Below are positions 8,675 to 15,836 of a DNA stretch of 15,836 nt, in pieces (position 1 is the stretch's first letter; every line of letters begins with the position of its first letter). The stretch is from Pelagophyceae sp. CCMP2097 (taxonomy: Eukaryota; Sar; Pelagophyceae): NCBI GenBank assembly GCA_026770575.1, contig MU657175.1, positions 779,577 through 795,412 on the forward strand, read 5' to 3'. Below the pieces are notes generated by a model, which did no database searches, was not told where the DNA came from, and worked only from the letters and a program-made list of their open reading frames with translations. The position numbers were made by a program, and so were the translations under genes.

Positions 8675-8805
8675 CGAAAGCCAGCGGACAAAACGCGGGT
8701 TTCCCGAGGTTCACGGACCTCAGTGTGCACAACGGACCCCAGTTTTCGGCGCCTCCCTCCAGTCCTCCACTCCCCTCCGAGTCCATCGGGAGACGCCTGT
8801 TGCCG
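8675..8805. promoter_or_regulatory. Compact divergent intergenic region (probable bidirectional promoter)
   Basis: Only 131 bp separate the start codons of the EGF-repeat gene (minus, 8674) and the 902-residue gene (plus, 8806), so both 5' UTRs and core promoters must fit here or overlap the genes. No TATA box is visible. A CT-rich tract (CCTCCCTCCAGTCCTCCACTC, about 8750-8770) lies close to the plus-strand start. Confidence 0.55.
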
Positions 8806-11800
8806 ATGTCGCGAGACTGGCACGGCGCTGGGCAGCCCCGCGGGTTCCCGCAGCAGCAACGCGGCGGCCCGCCCCAGCAGATGCAGCCGCAGCAGTATAT
8901 GCAGCAGCAGATGCAGCCGCCGAATCAGCAACAGATGCAGCAGCAGATGCAGCAGCCGTATCAGCAAATGCAGCAGCAGATGTATCCTCCGCAGATGCAG
9001 CCGCGCCAGGGCTACGCGCCGCCGCAAATGCAGATGCAGCCGCCGATGCAGATGCACGACCCGTTCAGCGCGCAAGCCTTTGGCAGCGCCCCGCTCCTCC
9101 GCAGCGACGCGCGGCCCTTCGTGCCCCGGCCCGCGAGGTGCGGCACCGCCCTCGAAGTGGCTCTCGAATGCGGCACTCGTATCGCTGAATCGACGATTGT
9201 AGCGCGCCGCGCCGCTCGCCCAAGCGCCGCGGCGCGTCGCAGCCGCCGGCGGCCGCGCGCCAGCCGGAGATGTACGACCCGTACGCCGCTTACTCGATCG
9301 ACGACTACGCGCCGCCCGAAGACGCTCCGTCGGTTCGCTCCCGCCCGCTCGCGGCGCGGGGCTCTTCGAGCAGCGACTTTTGGTAGGTTTCGAGCGTCGA
9401 GCAGGCCCTGGCGGCGGCGCTGCGCGAGAAGAAGCAGCAGGTTTCGCCGGACGCCGGGCAGCTCGCTCTGAAAGCAGCACAGGACACGATGCGGCAAATC
9501 GTGCGAAGACTTATTCTTCTATTGGCTTGTGCAGTCCTTTATTGGCTTGTGCAGTCCTTTGCAAGGACGGTGGGCTCCAACGTCGCATGTCGTAGGCGGC
9601 GGACCTGGCCCAGAAGCGGTCGCTGCAGCAGCAGCCGGCGGCCGCCGAGAAGTTGGCGTCCGCCGCGCCGCCGCTCGTCGCGTCCGAGCCGAGCCCCGTC
9701 GTTGCGGCGCCGCCGGCGTCACAATCGGAGGACCACGGTGCGTTTCGCGCCGCGGCTATGGCCGACGTCGGCGAGGCCGTTTCGACGCCGCCGGAGGCCG
9801 TTTCGACGCCGCCCGTTCGTTCAAACGGCCCTGGGCTACAGAAGAAGCGACTCCCTCCCGCATTGCCGCCCCTCTCGGCCGTCGGGCCAAAGCGCACCAG
9901 ACTCGTCGCCGTCGAGGAAGACGCCGCGGGCAAGTCCGTGTTCGACGGACTGTTAGCCGTCGGTCCAATCGCCGCCGAACCTCCGAAAGAGCCGGTGCCG
10001 CCGGTGCCGCCAGCGGCGCGCGCGCCGCCAATCAACGCGCCGGGTTTTGCAGCGGCGGCCGTCGCCAAAGTCGCCGCGCCGCCGGCTGCCGCGGCGCCCG
10101 CGACGCCGCCCGTCGAAGCGCCGGCCGAGGCAGCGCCGCCGGCAAACGCGGAAATGGACGCGCTCCTCGGACCTGCGGCGCCCACGGAACCGGTCGCGGA
10201 AACGCAAATGGACGTCGAAGCACCGCACGAGGTGCCGCGAGTCGAGGCGCCGCGAGTCGACGAGGCGCCAGTCGACGAGGCTGCGCGAGCGCAGCCGCCG
10301 CAGAAGGAGGCCAAGGCCGAGTGCGGCGATGTCCGACCGATGGACGACGCAGAAGCGCCAGCGGACTGCGACACGATGGCGCTTGATTCTGCCGCCGACT
10401 CGTTTGCGCTTGATTATACGCCGAATGCGGCGCCGTCTGACGCGACGGCGACGTCCGACACGCATGTAGCCTCGGAAGCGGACGCGGAGGACGCGTCGCC
10501 GGAGCCCGACGACGCGGGCGACGCGGCCATGTCGGATGATGTTGAACCGACGGCGGATGGCGTTGAGCCGGCGGCGGAGAACGTCGTTGCGGACTCGACT
10601 GAAGCGGCGTCCGACGCGCCATCGGCGTGCGTCGCGGCCGCAGAGCCGTTTTCCGGCGCAGACGGCGCGCCGGAGGGCGACAGGCCGGACGGCCGCGACG
10701 CGGCCTCGTCGGACGGCGCCGCGCCGGGAGAGGCCGCGTCCGAGGGGCGGGCTTCTACCGGACTTTGGGCCGACCTCGAGGACGAACTTCTGGACCGCGC
10801 GCCGGCGTCGCACGAAGAGGAGGCGTTGGACGACGCGTTCTCCGCCGTCATTGGCGGGAGGGACCTTGAGTGCGCGCAGACGCCCCGGCGCGAGAATGCG
10901 CACGTCTGATTGTATGATTTTAGGCCGCACTCGGAAGACGACGATGCGCCGCCCGCGGACGGCGCCGCGGCGGACGAGGCGGAGAGCGACGAAGGAGCAG
11001 CGGGCGCGCCGGCCGTGCCGCTGACGGCGCTGGAAAAGGCTCTGGCGGTGAGTGCCAGTGAACGCAGAGAGCAGCGCACCTTGGTGCCGCCGGGCGGCAA
11101 GACGCGGTCGCAAAGCCACTCGACGACGGACCCTCTGTGCCACCTCGGTGCCTGAGACATGGGGAAATAGGCCCTCGACGAGCTGCGCGCGGCGGCGTCT
11201 TGCAACGGCACGCTCGCCGCGCGGCGGCAGCAGCTCTCCTCGCTCGCCGCGCTCCGCGGCCTCGCGCGCGAACTCAACCCGGAAGATATGCAAAGCTGCG
11301 ACTGCGGTGTGTTTGTGTGTTTTCTCATATCGATTTGCGTCCGGTGAATCCTCCTACTTAGGCCTGCTGGCGGAGCTGCGGCGGTCTTCCGACCGCATCG
11401 TGGCGACGTCTGCGCGCGCCGTGCGCCACGCGTGGAAGGATGCTTATATAGCGGCCACCAGTCCTCAGACGACCGAGCCTCCCTCGACGACCGCGCCGAC
11501 TACAGCGATGGCGACGGCGCCGGCGGCGCTCGCCGGCGCTCCGGAAGAGGCGCCCGCGCCCGCGTCCGCGCCGAGGTTGGCGGAGCCGCCCGCCGAGGCG
11601 CTCGGGATCGCCTCAGCGAACGGGATGGACGAGGTTTTGCGCCTGCGGGAGATGCTCCGCGAGGCGAAAAAGGAACTCGCCGCCGAAAAGGCGGCCACAA
11701 CGAGCACGTGCGTAGCCCCGCGCCTCGACGGAAGAGGCCCCCTCGCGGCGCGATGCACGGCGTAGGTGCAAATCCCTCCGCACGAACTTTAACGAGTCGC

Positions 11801-12018
11801 GCAAGCTTTGGGCCGCAGAGAAGGACAAGCTGACTGCATCTGCGGCGCGCGCGGACAGGGCCGCGCGCGAGACTTCTACAAGGGCTAAAGCGGCAATTGA
11901 GGCCGCGAATCGAGAACGCGACTCCACACTGCGCCGATTAGACGAACTCCGCGCAAATCGTTGCGCGCAGTGCCGCACCGCCGCGCAGCAGAAGACCAGG
12001 CCGCTCGAGCCGCATTGA
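8806..12018 (+). CDS. 902-residue Gln/Met-rich acidic protein with probable TFIIS N-terminal-type domain and coiled coil, 8 exons
   Basis: Exons: 8806-9137, 9203-9332, 9387-9500, 9596-10869, 10924-11047, 11171-11306, 11362-11707, 11766-12018. They sum to 903 codons in phase. Order: a Gln/Met/Pro-rich low-complexity tail (about 13-90, repeated QQMQ and PPQMQ); a basic linker; a helical segment VSSVEQALAAALREKK (155-170); a ~420-residue Ala/Pro/Asp/Glu-rich acidic region (about 195-650); then about 655-735, where LSSLAALRGLARELNPED and GLLAELRRSSDRI, with an HAWKD ending, fit the helical pattern of the TFIIS N-terminal (LW/TND) domain; then a charged coiled coil (about 785-885) ending in CAQC. 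TND proteins act in RNA polymerase II elongation and mRNA biogenesis (TFIIS, Elongin A, MED26, IWS1, PNUTS), so a nuclear transcription role is inferred. The ATG follows a CT-rich leader. The second intron (9333-9386) uses a GTTCGC donor and hides an in-frame TAG at 9384. Confidence 0.82.
8863..9060 (+). repeat. Coding low-complexity CAG/ATG tract (poly-Gln/Met)
   Basis: Within exon 1 of the 902-residue gene, codons are dominated by CAG/CAA and ATG with interspersed CCG, giving runs such as QQQMQQQMQQPYQQMQQQM. CAG and CAA are mixed, so it is an interrupted trinucleotide repeat. Prion-like or transactivation-type tails often have this composition. Confidence 0.9.
9521..9560. repeat. Exact 20-bp tandem duplication in an intron
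   Basis: ATTGGCTTGTGCAGTCCTTT at 9521-9540 is followed by an identical copy at 9541-9560, within the third intron (9501-9595) of the 902-residue gene. This explains why that intron is 95 nt when several others in the gene are 54-65 nt. Confidence 0.95.
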
Positions 12019-12177
12019 CTTCGGAGAGGCCGCTCAACCCGCACCATAAACAGCGAAAAGGCGCTTGGGTTATGCACACCAGCCGGGAGTAGGGCCTGGG
12101 ATCTTCTGCCGGCGGCGCCGGTGAATGTCGAACGCGGTGGGTCAGTCGTAGATGCTCTTGTACTCGGAAGTCTTGTA

Positions 12178-12221
12178 CCTTTGCAACGTCCCTCATGCGC
12201 CTTTGCAACGTCCCTCATGCG
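12178..12221. repeat. Exact 22-bp tandem duplication between convergent genes
   Basis: CCTTTGCAACGTCCCTCATG plus CG at 12178-12199 is repeated exactly at 12200-12221. It lies in the 249-bp spacer between the stop codons of the 902-residue gene (12018) and the 201-residue gene (12268), probably in 3' UTR sequence. Confidence 0.93.
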
Positions 12222-12267
12222 ATGCACAAAGTGGTTCATCTGTCAGTGCATATTAGAAGAAGGGGGC

Positions 12268-13115
12268 TCACTCGGAAACGCTGTAGTCCGCGCAGTCGTA
12301 GCTCGCGCAGTTGTAGCCCGGCGCCGGCGCGGCCGCGGCGTTGCGGCGGCGCGCGTCCCTGGAAGATTTTGCGTTTCGATGAATTCCCGCGAATAACGAG
12401 GCAATCTACGCACGCGGCGCGCGCGTCTTCTTCGGCGAGTTTGCGAGCGTAGGCCACGTCCGCCTGGGTGCGGCGGTGGCGACCTCTGCGGAGGGGGTGC
12501 CCCGGGAACGAAAACGCACCGGCTCGGCGACGGCCACTGGAATCATCACCGGCGGCTCGTAGTGCCTACCGCCGTATCTTAAAAGTGAGCGCATAGGCAT
12601 TGAACGCACCCGCGCCGCGGGTCCGCGAATCTGTCCCGTTGCGCGGCGATGGCGTCTAAGGAACGAGGGTCTGTAAAGGCATCTTGGGAAGCGACTCACT
12701 ATTGTAGTCCACTTGGTCCCTCTCTTGCCTCGTCAGCGCGTGCCCTTCGCGGTTCGCCTCGCGCAGCGCATCCGCCAAAGGCAGGTTCCGGCCCGCCTAG
12801 GATTGTTCTGAAGGGCGCCGCGGGAGGCGAACGACGCACCTGTGTAATGTTTCGCGAAGGTCCGCTCCCAAAAGCCTCGCCGCCAAACGTCACGAGCTCG
12901 GCGTCGACGTCGTCCGCCGCGATCCTGGCACGACCGTTCTCAGGGGCGTTTTGAAAACCCAGAACAACATTGTTTATTTTGTGAACGTACGGGTTGTAGG
13001 CTTCATCATCCTCTTCCAAAGAATACGCCACCACGCGCGCCGTGCGCTGCGCCGCCGCGGGCTCCGGGTTCACCGAAAAACCAGATGAGACGTCGACCTT
13101 CCTGGCCTTGGACAT
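12268..13115 (-). CDS. Hypothetical 201-residue protein, 6 exons with very short introns
   Basis: Family not recognised. Exons (minus strand): 13115-12840, 12796-12700, 12655-12610, 12565-12520, 12463-12414, 12358-12268. All junctions agree in phase and the total is 202 codons. Introns are 43, 44, 44, 56 and 55 nt, four of them with GTGCGT donors. The start MSKARKVDVSSGF is chosen because the upstream part of the frame looks non-coding. The protein has a folded-looking middle (RVVAYSLEEDDEAYNPYVHK then NNVVLGFQNAPENG, about 28-61), polar helices (LADALREANREGHALTRQER, and ADVAYARKLAEEDARAA, which resembles a ubiquitin-interacting-motif-like helix), and an Ala-rich linker. It ends in the periodic tail GYNCASYDCADYSVSE (Tyr-x-Cys twice). 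It is head to head with the WD40 remnant and convergent with the 902-residue gene. The spliced frame and base composition support a real gene; its function is unknown. Confidence 0.78.
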
Positions 13116-13193
13116 GTCGTCGTTTTCTCGGCGGCCGCCGGAATTCCGACCGGATGATCGCTGAAAAGACAGGAAGTTTGGGCGACTACTAAA
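13116..13193. promoter_or_regulatory. Short divergent spacer between the 201-residue gene and the WD40 remnant
   Basis: 78 bp separate the minus-strand ATG (13115) from the first plus-strand coding-like codon (GTG at 13194). A plus-strand ATG at 13154 opens only 12 codons. If the WD40 remnant was once a gene, its start was here or was lost. Confidence 0.35.
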
Positions 13194-13800
13194 GTGACAC
13201 AAGCCCATTCCAAGCTGCTCAAGGCAGCTCAGGCGTTGGTCTCGGAGCTCGAGCCGCCGCGCGGCGGCGTCGCGGAGCGCTTTGCTTCTGCGCTGGCGGC
13301 GGCGCGCGATGCCTTTGCTTCAGCTTTGCAAAAGCCACTCGGCCGAGCCCGCGCGCGGCCGCGGCGCGCCCCTCGGTCCTCGTCGTCTTCGAGCAGCCGG
13401 AACTGCTCACGCCCTGCCTGCGGCTGGCGGCGTCCCCGAACGCTTCATTCGTGACGAAACGAGTCGCCCGAGACGCGCAGGCCCTAGCGCTCGTCGTGCG
13501 CAGACTCATCTGGTAGGATCGCATCGCCAAGGGCGCGGCCATCCTCAAGGGGCACACCGACAGCATCGATTGGTGCGCGTTCTCGCCCGAGGGCACGCGC
13601 CTCGCGACGGCTCTGGGGCGCGGCTCTGAGACGCGGAGACGGACGCGCTGCTGGCGAAGCTCGAGGGGCACACCGGCCGCGTCACGAGCTGCGCGTTCTC
13701 GCCCGACGGCAAGCGCATCATAACCGCGAGCTCGCTGTTGAGAGCGCGTTGTGGCCCCAGGGCCCCCGAGCAACTGTGGTGGGCGCCTGGCCGTCCTGCC
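13194..13800 (+). pseudogene. WD40-repeat protein remnant with frame disruptions
   Basis: Three coding-like segments lie in different frames. The first (13194 to about 13340) encodes an Ala-rich helix (KLLKAAQALVSELE, GVAERFASALAAARDAF) without an ATG. The second, in another frame (about 13350-13495), encodes SVLVVFEQPELLTPCLRLAA and so on, and continues after an in-frame TAG (13514-13516) into a WD40 unit, AILKGHTDSIDWCAFSPEGTRLATA (13535-13609). The third, shifted again, encodes LAKLEGHTGRVTSCAFSPDG (about 13651-13710) then KRIITASS. GH...CAFSPDG...TAS is the typical front half of WD40 blades. The closing Trp-Asp strands are missing and no intron explains the shift between the two blades. 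WD40 proteins are usually scaffolds of seven or more blades, so two half-blades cannot make a propeller. Either a decayed copy or the remains of a larger gene. Confidence 0.6.
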
Positions 13801-13933
13801 GCGGCGGCGGAGGTGAGGTTAAGGTCTGCGGGCGTCCGCCTCCAAAGTAGTCGGGATCCCGAGTAGCAGTGGTCCAGGACCCTACCATGGGCTTGCCCCG
13901 TGAGAGTCGGAAAGCTTATGTAAAAAGAGGGGC
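13801..13933. other. Short spacer between the WD40 remnant and the module-repeat gene
   Basis: No coding signal. It contains the palindrome CGGGATCCCG (13854-13863). It should hold the 3' end of the minus-strand module-repeat gene, whose stop codon is followed by a T-rich tract (CCCCTCTTTTTACAT on the minus strand). Confidence 0.4.
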
Positions 13934-15569
13934 CTACGGGGCCCGCGCGGGTAATGCGGGTTGCAGCGCGTCGAAGTGGACCCAGCCGCCGTCGTAGAGC
14001 TTTGCGCGGCGGCCTGCGAGCGCCGATGCCGGTGGTCGCGGCGTTTCGGCGGCGGCGGTGTCGGCGCCTTGCGCTTCTTCGGTGTCCTCGGCGGCTTCTT
14101 CGGTGTCTGCGGCGCAGACGGAAACGACAAAGGCCCGCGCGCCGCGGCGGAGCGTGCCCTTCTGAGCGCTCATGGGCGAGTGACCGGTGCAGACGGGTTC
14201 GTCTTGACGCGCATAGTACCTACGACCGCAGTCGGCAAAAGGGCAGCCTGAATTGTTCAACGAGGCCAACTTACCAGGTGCCGGCGTCGCGGGCCGTCTC
14301 CGTGTCCCAGGCGCCGGGGTCGTCGTAATAAAGCGTGTCCTGCAGGTTCGGAGGCGGCGTGCCCACGGCGTTGCGCCGGAGCAGGTATGCCATGTCGGGG
14401 CAGATCTCGGCGTCGATGTCCTGCATGGCGTTTTGCTCGTTGTCAATGGACCGTTGGCTCCGAGGCCCGAGGCGCTTCGGCGGCTTTACGGCGTGCGTTT
14501 TCGAGACCCTTTCCAGCGACGCAAAGTCGACTTTATAGCCGTCGAAGAGTTTTGCGACGCGCGTCTCCGCGTCCACGTCGACAACGAAGACGCGCTTCTG
14601 TTCGTGGAGGTACCAGCCGACAGCGTTGTTGATCTTGGAGTATTTGACAAAGTCGGAAGAGATGCCGTCGTACTCTTTGTCCTCCAACGAGGCTTTTGGC
14701 GTGCCGATGGACCGGCGCCGCACCAAAGCGGCCAGATCGGGTTCCACCTCTTGCTCCATGGCCAAACGGGCCTCGGACAAATTGTCCATCGATTTTTGGC
14801 TCGGCAGCGTTGCGTCCAAGGCGGTATAAAAAGCGCCGTCGCCGTCGTAGTGGCGGAAGTCTTCGAGGTTGGCCTCGGGCGAGGCGACCCTCTTCCGCTT
14901 TTGTAAAGTGTTCAGATCCGGATGCAGCTCCGCCTCGATGCTCAGCCGCGCCAGCTGCTCGTTTGTAAACGACCGCTGGCTTCGCTCCGACCGGTAAGCT
15001 AAAGAGGTTGAGGATGAAGACGGCTGCAGCAGCGAACCCTCTTCATCAAACGACGCTTCCTCCGGCGATAAACACGAATTGGGAACCCAGCCGCCGGAGA
15101 AGAGCTTGGATGAAGAGCCGTCCGTGGCGACGATGAAGACGCGGTCACCAACAGCCTAATGGCCCATGAACGCACGGGAGCCCGGCGCCCGGGTCTCCGG
15201 CCCGCCTCTCCACACAAGTCGTATCCTCTTGCCGAACCAATGCACGCACGAGGGAGCCTCCGGTGAGGCGCGCGGCCGCGCCGGCCGTCTCGCGCACGGC
15301 CACGCGCGTTTCGTCGCCGCATGGGCTTGCGCAGGCCTCCACCTACGCGGCGTTCAGCACACGCGCGGAGCCACCTCTGCGACGGCGCTCCGCGTCGGAG
15401 GGATCCCGAGGGATCGCTCTATACGGATCTTCCAAAGGAAGATCCTAAAGGCATCTTCCTATAAGCGCTTGCGGAGACGCACCGTGAACCAGGCGCCGTC
15501 ATCGTCGCGGTCCAGGGCCGCGTCGCGTTTCGGCGCGTCGAAGAGGTACGCCGCCAGCTGGGATAGCAT
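13934..15569 (-). CDS. 448-residue protein with three tandem 35-residue repeats and alternating beta-like modules, 4 exons
   Basis: Family not recognised. Exons (minus strand): 15569-15483, 15342-15250, 15155-14275, 14219-13934, in phase throughout. Module A occurs three times, each exactly 35 residues: 119-153, 179-213 and 293-327. It starts SQ(R/K)S and holds an acidic helix, then PD(L/M)xxL, basic residues and a final (S/T)P. It is followed by (A/P)NLxD or ASLED and a Tyr-Asp motif. Module B, also three times, has a Trp-aromatic lead (GAWFT, GWYL, TWYY) and then RVF(I/V)V...KL(F/Y)xG(G/Y)xV: 65-84, 248-271, and 382-436 with a Glu/Thr/Ala/Pro-rich insertion. The second linker lacks a full module B. 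No signal peptide or membrane segment, so probably cytosolic or nuclear. The ATG at 15569 is the first in a frame open further upstream, so the N-terminus could be longer. The third intron (14220-14274, GTAAGT donor) was fixed by phase and by alignment of the Trp-Tyr motif. Confidence 0.8.
15425..15445. repeat. Perfect 9-bp inverted repeat with AAA loop in an intron
   Basis: GGATCTTCC, AAA, GGAAGATCC. It lies in the 140-nt first intron (15343-15482) of the module-repeat gene. Related pieces (GGGATCCC, GGGATC, GCATCTTCC) flank it, so it may be part of a larger repeated or inserted sequence. Confidence 0.9.
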
Positions 15570-15836
15570 GGCGTGGCCCGCGGGTGACGCGCCACCGAAC
15601 AAGGATGACACGGGAATCTTTGTTTCGCCGAAATCTTCTTTCGGCGACCTGTGGAGCGTGCTTTTGAGAATAGTACAGATAGGTGGTCCCTTGGGGTTGT
15701 TTAGGTGGTCCTCCTTTTTTGGTCTCGCAATGGGGCAATTCGGTGGTTATGTAAATCGTCGCCAAATAAAAAGGGCACTTCGGTGGTTCTGCTTTTCGCG
15801 TCTCGTGGGCGAGGGCAGTTCGGTGGTCCCTTTTTT
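15570..15836 (-). promoter_or_regulatory. 5' flank of the module-repeat gene with periodic GGTGGT repeats
   Basis: AT-richer, T-tract-containing DNA upstream of the minus-strand ATG at 15569. The core GGTGGT occurs at 15682, 15704, 15742, 15782 and 15822. The last three belong to a conserved 16-bp unit with exact 40-bp spacing. The minus-strand coding frame stays open to about 15740, so part of this could be translated. On the plus strand the window ends in a T tract. Confidence 0.5.
15733..15828. repeat. Three 16-bp direct repeats at exact 40-bp spacing
   Basis: GGGCAATTCGGTGGTT (15733), GGGCACTTCGGTGGTT (15773) and GGGCAGTTCGGTGGTC (15813). Each differs from the others at one or two positions, while the 24-bp spacers are not alike. 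The array reaches almost to the window edge and may continue. Confidence 0.9.

Noticed and set aside
9384..9386. In-frame TAG in the 902-residue gene, considered as stop readthrough or gene end
   Set aside because: A 54-nt intron (9333-9386, GTTCGC...TAG) fits size, phase and the genome's acceptor preference, and the frame continues with clear coding sequence.
8323..9480. 385-codon minus-strand open frame with Leu/His-rich repeats
   Set aside because: Antisense of the poly-Gln/Met tract and of EGF exons read in the wrong frame; no domain.
9953..11293. 446-codon minus-strand open frame, Arg-rich
   Set aside because: Mirror image of the Ala/Asp/Glu-rich coding exons of the 902-residue gene; at this GC the antisense frame is open by composition.
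7200..15828. CRISPR-like spaced repeats (especially the 40-bp-spaced units at 15733-15828)
   Set aside because: Only three 16-bp units, eukaryotic gene context and no cas-like gene.

Overview
The window is nuclear DNA from a GC-rich, intron-rich, single-celled eukaryote, most likely a stramenopile alga of the pelagophyte type (Aureococcus-like). That assignment is an inference. It rests on very high GC, dense short spliceosomal introns, an EGF-like secreted protein with the CP.GDDP motif I associate with stramenopile proteins, and a hydroxyproline/serine glycosyltransferase of the plant and algal type. Nothing bacterial (operons, Shine-Dalgarno sites), no RNA gene and no transposase was found.

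Most coding sequence is split by introns, so I joined exons by hand from splice sites, codon phase and protein similarity. Six gene models close perfectly in phase. From left to right: (1) a 5'-partial glycosyltransferase (177-1079, +); (2) a 10-exon NADP-type glutamate dehydrogenase homologue (4270-1848, -); (3) a 6-exon protein with a WW-like segment (6827-5534, -); (4) a 6-exon secreted EGF-repeat protein (8674-7324, -); (5) an 8-exon, 902-residue Gln/Met-rich, acidic, coiled-coil protein with a probable TFIIS N-terminal-type domain (8806-12018, +); (6) a 6-exon, 201-residue unknown protein (13115-12268, -); (7) a frame-broken WD40 remnant (13194-13800, +); (8) a 4-exon, 448-residue protein built from repeated modules (15569-13934, -).

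Genes 4 and 5 are head to head with 131 bp between start codons, and 6 and 7 are head to head with 78 bp. Genes 1/2, 5/6 and 7/8 converge. The genes do not form an obvious pathway. The glycosyltransferase and the EGF protein both belong to the secretory pathway, the 902-residue protein is probably nuclear, and the dehydrogenase homologue has an Arg-rich, possibly mitochondrial, leader.

The most notable points are these. The glutamate dehydrogenase keeps its fold and an open frame through ten exons but has lost all four classical active-site residues at exactly conserved spacing. The 448-residue protein carries three 35-residue repeats, with no indels, from a family I do not recognise. The splicing code is unusual: 18 of 34 inferred introns begin GTGCG, 4 begin GC, and 26 end TAG. 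There is a possible 21-nt intron, a hairpin with long arms at 4957-5044, three 16-bp repeats at exactly 40-bp spacing upstream of gene 8, and several short exact tandem duplications in introns and intergenic DNA.
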